Source: Gammaproteobacteria bacterium (lineage in GTDB: Bacteria > Pseudomonadota > Gammaproteobacteria > GRL18). Taken from it: DNA of 64,000 bases. A program made the translations under genes and the position numbers. The notes beneath the pieces were generated by a model that saw only the letters and a program-made list of their open reading frames with translations, made no database searches and had not been told where the DNA came from. Below, piece by piece: positions 42,510 to 52,332 of this stretch. Position 1 is the first letter of the stretch; every line of letters starts with the position of its first letter. Where the stretch lies: contig JADGDG010000009.1 in assembly GCA_016744995.1 (NCBI GenBank), forward strand, positions 62,001 to 126,000, read 5' to 3'.

Positions 42510-43175
42510 ATGAATTTTGATTTAACGCCACAATTACCAGCCACATTTGACCTGACTCACATCGCGTTAGCAGGTATTGCCGTGATCCTTTTTTTTGCAT
42601 TTATATTAAAACCCTCTAAACGTATCTTAGTGGATGCAGAAAAGGATGATAGTACGACAGATGATACTGCCTCAAGTGTTCAGGAGTCTTCAACCATTAA
42701 AGAGTCTTCAACCGTCAAAGAGTCATCAACCGTCAAAGAGTCATCAACTGTTCAAGAGCCTTCAACCGTTAAAGAACCATCAACTATTAAACAGTCAACA
42801 CCAGAATCGGCCTTGCAGTTTTTAAGTCTGCTACAGCAAGAAGCCCGATTAATTGATTTTGTGCAAGAGGAAATAGGGGCTTACTCCGACGAGGAAGTCG
42901 GAGCGGCTGCCCGCGTAGTGCATGAGGGCAGCAAAAAAGCAATTAATGAATACTTTACCTTGAGTCCGATTCGAGCAGAAGAGGAAGAGAGCCGTATTAC
43001 TTTGGCCGACGGTTTTAATGCCTCAGAAGTTAGATTAACAGGTAATGTTGTTGGTACGGCACCTTTTACCGGAACACTTATCCATCGAGGCTGGCGAGCA
43101 GGAGCAGTCAATCTGCCTAAATTATCTGCCGGGCATGATACCACTATCGTTGCAGCAGCTGAAGTAGAGTTATGA
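42510..43175 (+). CDS. DUF2760 domain protein with ESSTVK repeat linker
   Basis: 221 residues: a membrane helix (about 18-36, IALAGIAVILFFAFIL), a repetitive linker with seven degenerate ESSTVK-like units, then the DUF2760 domain (SALQFLSLLQQEARLIDF, GAYSDEEVGAAARVVH). It overlaps the following Hsp70 gene by 4 nt. DUF2760 is regularly encoded with two Hsp70 homologues, so it is probably a membrane-anchored partner of those chaperones. ATG 42510 is preferred since the helix follows it. Confidence 0.85.
   Translation: MNFDLTPQLPATFDLTHIALAGIAVILFFAFILKPSKRILVDAEKDDSTTDDTASSVQESSTIKESSTVKESSTVKESSTVQEPSTVKEPSTIKQSTPESALQFLSLLQQEARLIDFVQEEIGAYSDEEVGAAARVVHEGSKKAINEYFTLSPIRAEEEESRITLADGFNASEVRLTGNVVGTAPFTGTLIHRGWRAGAVNLPKLSAGHDTTIVAAAEVEL
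42681..42800 (+). repeat. Tandem 18-bp repeat in DUF2760 gene
   Basis: About six and a half units of (C/A)A(G/A)GAGTC(T/A)TCAACC-GT(C/T)-like sequence, encoding repeated (E/P)SST(V/I)K. In-frame unit gain or loss would only change linker length. Confidence 0.8.
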
Positions 43176-45007
43176 GCCGGTATAGTATTGGGATTGATCT
43201 GGGAACAACCCATTGTGTTTTGTCCTATCTGGATCTGCAGATAGCTGATGAGGCGGCAAAAACCGATACAATAAACCAGGAAGTGTTATTAATTCCCCAG
43301 TTAACAGCGCCTGGCAGTATAGATGAACGACTGCAACTGCCGTCATTCATCTATCAGTTTCATGACTCGGAAGTTGCTTCAGGTGATTTAGCCTTACCCT
43401 GGAATGGAGCCCCAAATCAATTGCTGGGAGAGCTGGCGAGAAAGATGGGAAGCAAAACTCCGATACGGCTTATATCCAGTGCAAAAAGCTGGTTGTGCCA
43501 TGGCGGGGTGGATCGTCGTGCAGCATTCCTGCCTTTAGAAAGCCCGGAAGAAGTGGAAAAAATATCACCTTTTGATGCCACCATTGCTTATCTGGAACAC
43601 CTTAAATCATCCTGGAATCACTCGAACAGCGATAATCCAATAGAAAATCAACAGGTGATAATCACGGTTCCCGCTTCATTTGATCCGGCTGCAAGGGAGC
43701 TGACTGCCGAAGCTGCACGTGCAACAGGGTTTCAACATTTGACACTTTTAGAGGAGCCTCAGGCGGCAGTTTATAGCTGGATTCATCAGGCTGGAAAAAC
43801 ATGGCGTGAGCAGGTAATGGTCGGCGATATCATCCTGGTGGTGGACATCGGCGGCGGCACAACAGATTTGTCATTAATTGCAGTAACAGAAGATGAAGGC
43901 AAGCTCACCTTAAACCGTATTGCTGTAGGCGACCATATTTTGTTGGGTGGAGACAATATGGATTTAGCACTGGCCTATAGAATTAAAGCCAGACTGGCAC
44001 AGCAGGGTAAAAAATTACAGGCCTGGCAAGTCATGGCTTTAACCCATGGCTGCAGAGATGCTAAAGAGACTTTGCTTGCTGATCCCAGTGTCGATTCTGT
44101 ACCGCTGGTTGTACCCAGTAGAGGCTCCAGATTAATTGGCGGTACCCTGAGAGCCGAATTAACAAGGCAAGACATAGAGCAAACATTAATCGAAGGATTC
44201 TTTCCACAGGTGTCTGTGGATGAACATCCAGTACACAATCCCCGAGCAGCATTAACCAAACTGGGCTTGCCCTATGCACAAGATGCAGCGGTCACTCGCC
44301 ATCTGGCAGCATTTCTAAGTAAGCAAGTCGATGCTCTGGAAGATATTGAAGGATTTGAGGGTTCAGGTGGTTCCTTTATTAAACCAACTGCTATTTTATT
44401 TAATGGCGGTGTACTGAAAGCTCCCGTTATAGCAAAAAAAGTACTTAACATTATTAACCAATGGCTGGTCAGTGACGGCGCTGAAGCCGCTCGATTATTA
44501 GAAGGGGCTGATCTGGACTTAGCGGTAGCAAAAGGGGCTGCTTATTATGGCTATGTCAGGCAGGGTAAAGGAGTTCGAATTCATGGTGGTATTGCCAGTG
44601 CTTATTACATTGGCGTAGAGAGTTCGATGCCGGCAGTACCGGGCATGGAGCCTCCTATGCAGGCCTTGTGTGTTGCTCCATTTGGAATGGAGGAAGGGAC
44701 GGATGTCATGATCGATAACGAAGAGTTTGGGTTAATTGTTGGCGAACCGGTCCGTTTTCGATTCTATGGATCTGCTACCCGGCGGGAAGATCAACCTGGA
44801 GAAATAATGGAAGACTGGGATGATGGTGAATTAGAAGAGCTGCCTGAAATACAGGCAACACTGCCGATTGAAGGCCGTGCAAAAGGTGAGATTGTAGCTG
44901 TTCATCTGGCAGCAGCAATCACTGAAGTTGGCACGCTCAGGCTCGAAGCGGTGCCAGTGAAGGGCAATGAGCGATGGAATGTTGAGTTAGATGTCAGAAA
45001 TAGTTGA
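43172..45007 (+). CDS. Hsp70 family protein, short form
   Basis: 611 residues. The ATPase domain has YSIGIDLGTTHCVLSYLD (phosphate 1), DIGGGTTDLSLIAV near 228 (phosphate 2) and FNGGVLKAPVIAKK near 411 (adenosine site). The C-terminal part is shorter and unlike canonical DnaK substrate domains. It overlaps DUF2760 and is followed by a longer Hsp70, the conserved trio. Its partner and substrate are unknown. Confidence 0.9.
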   Translation: MSRYSIGIDLGTTHCVLSYLDLQIADEAAKTDTINQEVLLIPQLTAPGSIDERLQLPSFIYQFHDSEVASGDLALPWNGAPNQLLGELARKMGSKTPIRLISSAKSWLCHGGVDRRAAFLPLESPEEVEKISPFDATIAYLEHLKSSWNHSNSDNPIENQQVIITVPASFDPAARELTAEAARATGFQHLTLLEEPQAAVYSWIHQAGKTWREQVMVGDIILVVDIGGGTTDLSLIAVTEDEGKLTLNRIAVGDHILLGGDNMDLALAYRIKARLAQQGKKLQAWQVMALTHGCRDAKETLLADPSVDSVPLVVPSRGSRLIGGTLRAELTRQDIEQTLIEGFFPQVSVDEHPVHNPRAALTKLGLPYAQDAAVTRHLAAFLSKQVDALEDIEGFEGSGGSFIKPTAILFNGGVLKAPVIAKKVLNIINQWLVSDGAEAARLLEGADLDLAVAKGAAYYGYVRQGKGVRIHGGIASAYYIGVESSMPAVPGMEPPMQALCVAPFGMEEGTDVMIDNEEFGLIVGEPVRFRFYGSATRREDQPGEIMEDWDDGELEELPEIQATLPIEGRAKGEIVAVHLAAAITEVGTLRLEAVPVKGNERWNVELDVRNS

Positions 45008-45095
45008 TGGCAGCAACAAGTAACACAGGTATAGCTGACATCAGAATTAATCCATCAACGGCAAATGATGGCTGGTAGAAAATAAATGAGTAACA

Positions 45096-47984
45096 ATGAA
45101 TAAGCAAGCAGGCGGCTCCAATTATATTGTCGGCATCGATTTAGGCACCACGCACTGTGTTGTGACTTATTGTGATCTAAGACTGGCGCAGTCAGAGCAG
45201 CAGCCAGTAATAGAGCTGTTTGAAATTGAACAATTGATAGCACCGGGAGAAATTGCAGCCCGTCCTTATTTACCTGCTTTTCGTTATCACCCTACAGCTG
45301 GTGAAATCAGGCCGGAAGATTCGGCACTGCCCTGGCAGCATAAAAAGAATGCGCAGCTGATTAGGGGTGATATAGAAGAGGCAATTATCGGAGAATGGGC
45401 CAGGGAGCTGAATAGTAAAGTTGATGGCAGAGGAGTTGTTAGTGCTAAAAGCTGGCTCTCTCATCCATCGGTCGACAGGCAGGCAGCGATTTTGCCATGG
45501 TCTGCAGCAGAGGGCGTTGCCAGGGTTTCACCCGTTGTAGCAAGTGCCGGTTTCCTTTCTCATATACGCTATGCATGGGAGCAACGTTTTCCTGACAGCC
45601 CTCTCGATAAGCAGGAAGTAGTCATTACCATTCCTGCTTCCTTCGATGAAGCCGCGCGATCGCTTACCCTGGAAGCGGCAAAGTTGGCAGGTTTAAACGA
45701 CTTGCTGTTACTGGAAGAGCCGCAAGCTGTTGTCTATGACTGGATGTATCGACACCAGCACGCAGCGGCAGAAAAGCTGGCCGACACCCGGTTAATATTG
45801 GTGTGTGATTTAGGTGGTGGTACTACAGATCTTAGCCTGATTAGTGTTTCGGTTGATGGTGATGAGATTGATTTAAAACGTGTGGCTGTTGGCGATCATT
45901 TGATGTTAGGTGGCGATAACGTTGATTTAGCAATAGCCCATCAAGCAGAGAAGCAGGTGACAAAGGGCGGAAAGAAATTAACGGCGTCAGCACTTTCTCA
46001 ACTGATTCAGCAAAGCCGTAAGGCAAAAGAATTATTATTATCGTCAAATGCACCTGATACGGCAACTATTACTGTATTAGGAAGCGGCTCTAAATTAATT
46101 GGCGGCACTCGTAAAACTCAGGTGCTCAAGTCTGATATTCACAACATGGTCATTGACGGTTTCTTTCCGTTAACAGCATTTGATGAGATACCGCAACAGA
46201 GGCGAGCCGGTGTTGTTGAGTTTGGCTTGAATTATGCGTCCGATCCGGCTGTTAGCAAGCACATTGCCTCTTTTCTCAGGCGTCATCAAATTGCCTGTGC
46301 TGCAGCGTTGGGGAAAGATGTTGATGCACAATCAAAAGCCCCTGTAATTCCTGACGCAATATTATTTAACGGTGGTGTTTTTAATAGCCCGTTGATTATT
46401 GACAGAGTGCTTGAACTATTTGCACATTGGTTACAAGAAGGGTTACAGGAGCAATCACAGAAACCATTGTCAGTGCTTGATAATGAACGACCCGATCAGG
46501 CCGTTGCCTATGGCGCCTCAGCCTATGGATTAGCCCGACGTGGCTGGCAGACAAAAATTGAAGGAGGCTCTGCTCGGAGCTATTTTTTAAGGGTTGAAGA
46601 GCAAAACAATATTGACAAAAAAGCTGAGAAAAAAACCGGGAAAAAAGCGGTCTGTATTTTGCCAAAAGGAACTTCTGAGGGTGAAACTATTGCATTAAAA
46701 GATAAGCAGTTTTCTTTAACTCTAGGTCAGCCTGTTTCTTTTGATTTGCTATCGACAGTATCTGACAATTCCTATACTCCAGGCCAGTTGATCGATGCAG
46801 ACAATGAAAACTTTGTGACCTTGCCTCCTTTAGTGACTGTATTTGATAAAGCGGATAATCATAAAAAAGAAATTATCGTGCAAGTGGTGGCGAATATGAC
46901 CGCAGTGGGGACACTGCAAATGCAATGTGTGCCCAGAGAAGATCATAAACAGTCGTGGGAACTGGAATTTCAACTAAGATCACCCATTGCCGGCAGTGAG
47001 AGTGAAGGCAGTGAACAACCTGCAGAGCAGGAATTACCCAAAAATTTTGCACAAGCAGTAGAGGAGATATCTGTTGTATTCGGACAAAGTAATAAAACCA
47101 TCGATAAAAATGCAGTAAAAAATCTTCGCTTTCTACTGGAAAAATTATTAGGAAAAAAAGCTCAATGGGATACGCCAGTGTTACGCTCTTTAGCGAAGGA
47201 ATTATCTCAAGACAGCAAACAAAGACGGCGCTCTAATCGACATGAGAGGCTCTGGAACAATTTGACAGGCTATTGCCTCCGACCAGGGTTTGGTTATGCT
47301 CTGGACGAATGGCAGGTGAATGCATTATGGAAAAATTATCAACAAGGTGTTCAGTACTCTAATGAGTCACAATCCTGGTCAGAGTGGTGGACATTATGGC
47401 GTCGGGTTGCCGGGGGATTAACAGAGGATGCCCAAAAGAAAATCTACAAGGATGTGATCAAGTATATTAATCCGGTTACTGCGAGAAACCAGAAAGTAGC
47501 AAAGGAATTAAAAACGAGATCTTATGTAGATATTGTGCAGCTGGTCGCTGTGTTGGAACATATACCTGTGGAGAGCAAGGTAGAAGTAGGCGGCTGGTTG
47601 GTCAAACGATTACAGAAAACAAAAGAGCCTGAAGCTTCGTGGTGGGCCCTGGGAAGAATTGGAAGCCGTGTCCCTTTTCATGGCAGCGCCCATAAAGTGG
47701 TGCCTAAGGATGTGGCAAGCAAATGGATTGATTGTTTATTAGCTCAAGACTGGAATAAAAACAGACATGCCGCCTTAGCCGCTAGTATGATAGCGCGGCA
47801 AAGTGGTGATCGAGAGCGTGATCTGGATGCTTCAGTGAGGTTGTCGGTTATTAATAAGCTGACTGATTCAAAGTGTGTAGTGAGCTGGATAAACATGGTT
47901 GAACAGGTTGCAGAGCTGGACACAAAGGATCAACAGCGAGTATTTGGTGAGTCATTACCTGCAGGGCTGCGAATTATAGACTAA
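45096..47984 (+). CDS. Hsp70 family protein, long form with C-terminal DUF3731-like extension
   Basis: 962 residues. The N-terminal Hsp70 ATPase (IVGIDLGTTHCVVTYCDL, CDLGGGTTDLSLISV near 252, FNGGVFNSPLIIDR near 428) is followed by a Lys/Glu linker and a large C-terminal region of about 300 residues. The latter has GFGYALDEWQVNALWKNYQQ, SEWWTLWRRVAGGL and SWWALGRIGSRVPFHGS, which match the DUF3731-type extension. It probably acts with the shorter Hsp70 and DUF2760. The extension makes it much longer than DnaK (about 640). Confidence 0.9.
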   Translation: MNKQAGGSNYIVGIDLGTTHCVVTYCDLRLAQSEQQPVIELFEIEQLIAPGEIAARPYLPAFRYHPTAGEIRPEDSALPWQHKKNAQLIRGDIEEAIIGEWARELNSKVDGRGVVSAKSWLSHPSVDRQAAILPWSAAEGVARVSPVVASAGFLSHIRYAWEQRFPDSPLDKQEVVITIPASFDEAARSLTLEAAKLAGLNDLLLLEEPQAVVYDWMYRHQHAAAEKLADTRLILVCDLGGGTTDLSLISVSVDGDEIDLKRVAVGDHLMLGGDNVDLAIAHQAEKQVTKGGKKLTASALSQLIQQSRKAKELLLSSNAPDTATITVLGSGSKLIGGTRKTQVLKSDIHNMVIDGFFPLTAFDEIPQQRRAGVVEFGLNYASDPAVSKHIASFLRRHQIACAAALGKDVDAQSKAPVIPDAILFNGGVFNSPLIIDRVLELFAHWLQEGLQEQSQKPLSVLDNERPDQAVAYGASAYGLARRGWQTKIEGGSARSYFLRVEEQNNIDKKAEKKTGKKAVCILPKGTSEGETIALKDKQFSLTLGQPVSFDLLSTVSDNSYTPGQLIDADNENFVTLPPLVTVFDKADNHKKEIIVQVVANMTAVGTLQMQCVPREDHKQSWELEFQLRSPIAGSESEGSEQPAEQELPKNFAQAVEEISVVFGQSNKTIDKNAVKNLRFLLEKLLGKKAQWDTPVLRSLAKELSQDSKQRRRSNRHERLWNNLTGYCLRPGFGYALDEWQVNALWKNYQQGVQYSNESQSWSEWWTLWRRVAGGLTEDAQKKIYKDVIKYINPVTARNQKVAKELKTRSYVDIVQLVAVLEHIPVESKVEVGGWLVKRLQKTKEPEASWWALGRIGSRVPFHGSAHKVVPKDVASKWIDCLLAQDWNKNRHAALAASMIARQSGDRERDLDASVRLSVINKLTDSKCVVSWINMVEQVAELDTKDQQRVFGESLPAGLRIID

Positions 47985-48056
47985 AGCTGTGGTACAAATT
48001 ACCCCTCAGAATAGGGCTTTTATTATTCTGGAATAACATAGTCTGGAGGACTCTAA

Positions 48057-49844
48057 ATGCTAAGAAAAACGATACTACCTACAATATTTATATTCCTGGT
48101 CTATGGGTTCTGGGTTAGCCCTGACTTCAAAGTTATTTCTGCAGGTATTGCTGTCTTTTTGTTTGGCATGCTGTTCCTGGAACAGGGATTTGAAGCATTT
48201 ACCGGCGGTTTGCTGGAAACAATTCTGCAACGCACCACCAGTAGTATCTGGAAAAGCCTGGGATTCGGCATTGTTTCCACCTCACTCATGCAGTCCAGCT
48301 CCCTGGTGTCAGTGATCACCATATCATTTCTCGGTGCAGGACTCATTGATCTGGCGGCAGGGATCGGCATCATCTTTGGCGCTAATCTGGGCACAACCAC
48401 TGGTGCCTGGCTGATTGCCGGCTTAGGTATGAAGGTAAAGATATCCGCCTATGCCATGCCGATGCTGGTATTTGGTATTGTACTTGTCTTTCAGAAATCT
48501 AAGTCACTCAAGGGGATAGGTTATATCCTTGCTGGACTTGGCTTTCTATTCCTTGGCATACACTTTATGAAAGAGGGCTTCGAAGCTTTCCGTGACACCA
48601 TTGATCTGACCCGGTTTGCAGTCTCTGGTTATGGAGGCATCTTGTTGTTTACTCTTCTCGGTGTTGCCGCTACGGTCATTATGCAGTCCAGCCATGCAAC
48701 TCTGGTCATTATCATCACCGCATTGGCGACACAGCAAATTACCTATGAAAATGGGCTGGCACTGGCTATAGGCGCTAATGTCGGCACCACTATTACTGCA
48801 ATCCTGGGCTCGATGAGTTCCAATATTCAGGGTAAACGGCTGGCAGGTGCTCACCTGATTTTTAATATGGTGACCGGTGCTATAGCCATCGCATTTATTT
48901 ATCAACTGGTTCAGCTTGTCGATGTTGTTAGTGCTATGCTAGGAATTGCAGGAGATAATTACACGCTGAAGCTGGCAGTATTTCATACCATCTTCAATTT
49001 GATCGGTATTTTAGCAATGCTGCCTTTCACCAAACGCCTTGAGCATTTCCTGCTGCGGGCTATGCCGCAAAAAGAAATTACTCTCGACAAACCCATCTAT
49101 CTAAACGATTCCTCTCTGGAGTTAGCAGATGTTGCTCTTGAAGCGGTACACAAGGAAACAATTCACCTGTATGATAATGCCTATGATATCATATCTCATG
49201 GAATGAGTCTTCATCGTCATGATATCGAGTCTGAGAAAAACCTTGAAGAACTCGACAGTGGTAAGGCTATGACGATTGATATACAGGGTGAGTATGAGAA
49301 AGGTATCAAGGGCTTATATGGTGAGATCATCGAATTTATCAGTAAGGCCAATTCAGGTATGACCCCAGAGCAGGTCAATGAAATGTTTCAGCTCCGCTCC
49401 GCAGGCCAGAACATTGTCAAAGCCATCAAGCACACACAGCACATGCATGAAAACCTGAGCTTCTACATCACATCGGATAATAAACATATGAAGGAAGAGT
49501 ACAATATTCTTCGTTTTAGGCTAGGTTCGATACTGAGGAGGCTGGATGAATTAAGAGGCAGTGCCGGGGAATTAACCGACGCTATTCGCCTGGAAGCGGT
49601 GGAGGTGGAAACAGATGAACATGAAGTGGAATTACGTGAAAAAATCCATCAGTACATCCGTGAAGATAAAATTACTTCAGAGATGGCTACATCACTGATC
49701 AATGATGCCTCTTTTGCCTATAATATATCAAAGAACCTGGTGCAGATGGGCCTGACCCTATTTGTAGGAGGGGACAAAGAACTTAAAGAAACCATGACCA
49801 GTCTTGACGATGATGATGACATGGGAGAGAAGTTATCATCTTGA
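48057..49844 (+). CDS. Na/Pi symporter family (NptA-like) with PhoU-type tail
   Basis: 595 residues. About eight to nine helices in two repeats carry the QSSSLVSVITISFLGAGLI and QSSHATLVIIITALATQQI signatures of Na-phosphate cotransporters, and GANLGTTTGAWLIAGLG and GANVGTTITAILGSMSS follow. The C-terminal 240 residues are helical, PhoU-like. It probably imports phosphate with sodium, or regulates phosphate flow, complementing the ABC transporter at 57306-60773. Confidence 0.9.
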   Translation: MLRKTILPTIFIFLVYGFWVSPDFKVISAGIAVFLFGMLFLEQGFEAFTGGLLETILQRTTSSIWKSLGFGIVSTSLMQSSSLVSVITISFLGAGLIDLAAGIGIIFGANLGTTTGAWLIAGLGMKVKISAYAMPMLVFGIVLVFQKSKSLKGIGYILAGLGFLFLGIHFMKEGFEAFRDTIDLTRFAVSGYGGILLFTLLGVAATVIMQSSHATLVIIITALATQQITYENGLALAIGANVGTTITAILGSMSSNIQGKRLAGAHLIFNMVTGAIAIAFIYQLVQLVDVVSAMLGIAGDNYTLKLAVFHTIFNLIGILAMLPFTKRLEHFLLRAMPQKEITLDKPIYLNDSSLELADVALEAVHKETIHLYDNAYDIISHGMSLHRHDIESEKNLEELDSGKAMTIDIQGEYEKGIKGLYGEIIEFISKANSGMTPEQVNEMFQLRSAGQNIVKAIKHTQHMHENLSFYITSDNKHMKEEYNILRFRLGSILRRLDELRGSAGELTDAIRLEAVEVETDEHEVELREKIHQYIREDKITSEMATSLINDASFAYNISKNLVQMGLTLFVGGDKELKETMTSLDDDDDMGEKLSS

Positions 49845-49890
49845 AATGACCAGTTACTGATACATCACACATAAATTTAAGGATAATAAC

Positions 49891-50166
49891 ATGTCTAGAA
49901 ATAAGCTTTTAAGTATCCTGCGCGATTTCTTCGATGAAAAAAAGAAAAAGCAGAAAAAGAAAAAAAAGGATCTGGAAAAGATAATTGTAAAACTTGAGAA
50001 ATATCTGGCAAAACTGGAAAGTGAGCTGAAAAGTAAGCTTGAAAGCAAGCCCAAAAGTGAGTTGGAAGTAGTAAGAAAAAAAAAGCAACTCAAGCAATTG
50101 GAGACTGAAATAAAGCTGGTCATGAAAAAGCGCAAGAAGGCGCACAAACTGCTGCTAAAACTTTAA
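49891..50166 (+). CDS. Lys/Glu-rich coiled-coil small protein
   Basis: 91 residues, extremely basic and helical: KKKKQKKKKKDLEKIIVKLE, then ELKSKLESKPKSELEV heptad-like repeats. Probably a coiled coil that may bind nucleic acid or the membrane. An SD-like AAGGAT precedes the ATG. It is an orphan; a low-complexity A-rich tract (49937-49990) could inflate an apparent frame, hence the moderate score. Confidence 0.5.
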   Translation: MSRNKLLSILRDFFDEKKKKQKKKKKDLEKIIVKLEKYLAKLESELKSKLESKPKSELEVVRKKKQLKQLETEIKLVMKKRKKAHKLLLKL

Positions 50167-50289
50167 TCTGAAAAATCTGCACAGCCGCAACAAGCAGTCA
50201 ACGATGGTGAAATAATATGAATTTTGCCTGAAATTGACATCTGTGGATAGGGTATTTACATTTCCTGGACTTGTTATAAGGAAAGAATA

Positions 50290-51498
50290 ATGATAACTAA
50301 GCTAAACGAAGATAAAGAAAAACTACAGGCAATACGCCAACAAATGCCTGCAACAACGGCAGTTCACTACCTGAACACCGGAACCAATGGCCCACTGCCA
50401 AAGATGGCCGCAGATGCTATGAAAGCAGAAGCAGAAAAAGAGTTTCTGCAGGGCAGATATTTACCGTTTATAGAAGAGCTTTACGCTGAAATGGATACCA
50501 CCAGAAATCTTCTGGCCCGTATTGTCGGAGCATCCTATGATGAAATTGCCCTGACCCATAGCACCACAGAGGCTTTGAATATAGTCCTCTGGGGGCTCCG
50601 CATGCAGCCTGGTGATGAGGTGGTTACCACCAGCCTGGAACATGTCGCCGCTCTGGCACCTCTGGCTTTAATCAAAGCTCGTTATGGCATTGTTGTGAAA
50701 TACGTCAATGTTAAATACGGTGAAGAATATGACGAAGAAGAGTTCGTATCTGCAGTAGAAAAGATGATCACGCCCCGAACCCGGTTATTTGTTGTATCCC
50801 ATGTGTCAACTTCAACCGGTATTACTTTTCCTCTCAAAAAGCTTGTCGAGATCTGCCATGCCCATAATGTCTATGTTTTGGCAGATGGCGCACAGGCTGT
50901 GGGCGCAATCCCAGTTAATATGCACGAACTGGGCGTTGATTTCTACGCTATGGCCGGGCGCAAATGGCTTTGTGGTCCTGAAGGTATTGGCGTATTGTAC
51001 ATTGCTAAAGAAAGGATACCGGAGGTAGACCCGACCTTTATAAGTCCCGCCTCTGTCAAGCAGCGATCAGATCTTGATATACTGTCCCCTTATGTTATCC
51101 CGGCTCCTTTTGCCGCCCGATACCAACTGGCCACCGCTATGTACATGCCCACTCTGTTAGGCTTTCAGAAATCTCTGGAGTATCTGCTGGATCATGTAGG
51201 GATGGAGTGGATATTCACTCGTATTCAAGGCCTGGCCCGTCATATGCAATCCCTGATCAGCGATATACCAGGGATTCAGATCATCACACCCCAGGGCAAA
51301 GAGGCTGGTATGATCGAATTTCTCGCCGAGGGCTGGAGTCCACCGGAGCTGTGCAGTGCTCTCAATAAGCGAAATTTTATGATCCGCCCTGAGCCAGAGC
51401 ACCAGTTACCCGCTCCTGCCAGGATTTCAACTGGCTTTTACAACACCGAAGAAGAGCTGGAGCAGCTTGCGGAAGCCATACGTGAAATCGTTAAATGA
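50290..51498 (+). CDS. Class V aminotransferase / cysteine desulfurase-like PLP enzyme
   Basis: 402 residues. HYLNTGTNGPLPKMAADAM, LTHSTTEALNIVLWGL near 88, EHVAALAPL near 117, VLADGAQAVGAIPVN near 197 and AGRKWLCGPEGIGVLYI with PLP Lys225. The fold and motifs fit the SufS/CsdA-isopenicillin epimerase group. The catalytic loop Cys of true SufS is not evident, so a selenocysteine lyase or C-S lyase role is possible but unproven. It is distantly related to the 37867 protein. Confidence 0.85.
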   Translation: MITKLNEDKEKLQAIRQQMPATTAVHYLNTGTNGPLPKMAADAMKAEAEKEFLQGRYLPFIEELYAEMDTTRNLLARIVGASYDEIALTHSTTEALNIVLWGLRMQPGDEVVTTSLEHVAALAPLALIKARYGIVVKYVNVKYGEEYDEEEFVSAVEKMITPRTRLFVVSHVSTSTGITFPLKKLVEICHAHNVYVLADGAQAVGAIPVNMHELGVDFYAMAGRKWLCGPEGIGVLYIAKERIPEVDPTFISPASVKQRSDLDILSPYVIPAPFAARYQLATAMYMPTLLGFQKSLEYLLDHVGMEWIFTRIQGLARHMQSLISDIPGIQIITPQGKEAGMIEFLAEGWSPPELCSALNKRNFMIRPEPEHQLPAPARISTGFYNTEEELEQLAEAIREIVK

Positions 51499-51538
51499 TG
51501 TTGAGGAAAAGGCTATTAAAAGTTTTGCTTAGGATGAA

Positions 51539-52288
51539 TTAAAAGAAAATATTCCAGGAGAATTTTATAGCCACAAAAATCAGCAAAACACCAAATATTT
51601 GCTTTATCCGTTGGGCTTTCATTTTCTCTTTCATCACTTTACCACCAATTTGAGCACCTATAATCACAGCAATGGTACAGAAAACCAGCACTTGCCAATT
51701 AAAATGGCCTTGAGCCACATGACCTAAAAAACCAGAAAAGGAGGAAAATAGTACGATAAATGCTGAAGTAGCAGCAGCGTGTTTGGTAGGATAGCCAACT
51801 GCTATCATCAATGGCACAAATAGAAAACCGCCGCCTGAGCCTAGTAATCCCGAAGTAAAACCAATAAATAAGCCGGCAGTCCCTGTGATGATTGCTCGTT
51901 TTTTAAAAGCAAGTAAGCTGGTTGGCTCCTTATCAGAAGCACTGTATAACATTTTTGAACCAGCAGTAATCATCGCAATGGAAAATAATATTATCAGAAC
52001 ATCGGTTGGAATGAGATGGGTAAAATGAGCACCTATAGGTGCTCCGATGATAGCTGTGATGATCATGGGCGCTGCCCCTTTAACATCGATCATTTTGGCG
52101 CGGTAATAGTAGATAGCGGCAGATAAGGCTGTAATGCTGTTAAGAAAGAGTCCAGTTGGAATGGCAACTTCTTTGAGATCAAAGCCAAACCATGTGAATA
52201 CCGGAATATATAACATCGCCCCGCCAAGTCCCAGCATGGAAAAGATAAAAGCTAAAATAAATATGAGCAATGTAAGTATTATTAACAT
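51539..52288 (-). CDS. TauE/SafE family permease, second
   Basis: 249 residues, about eight helices in two halves: MLGLGGAMLYIPVFTWFGFD and SGLLGSGGGFLFVPLMIAVG are the paired family motifs. Candidate substrates are sulfite or organosulfonates. Its start lies 44 nt from the divergent TMEM175-like gene. Confidence 0.85.
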   Translation of the reverse strand: MLIILTLLIFILAFIFSMLGLGGAMLYIPVFTWFGFDLKEVAIPTGLFLNSITALSAAIYYYRAKMIDVKGAAPMIITAIIGAPIGAHFTHLIPTDVLIILFSIAMITAGSKMLYSASDKEPTSLLAFKKRAIITGTAGLFIGFTSGLLGSGGGFLFVPLMIAVGYPTKHAAATSAFIVLFSSFSGFLGHVAQGHFNWQVLVFCTIAVIIGAQIGGKVMKEKMKAQRIKQIFGVLLIFVAIKFSWNIFF

Positions 52289-52332
52289 TTTATGAGTATA
52301 CCATTGATAGATAGAGGTGAAAAAAATATAAG

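Noticed and set aside
49937..49990. A-rich tract in the coiled-coil gene as a possible recoding or slippage site
   Set aside because: The frame reads on into regular charged repeats and no alternative product makes sense.
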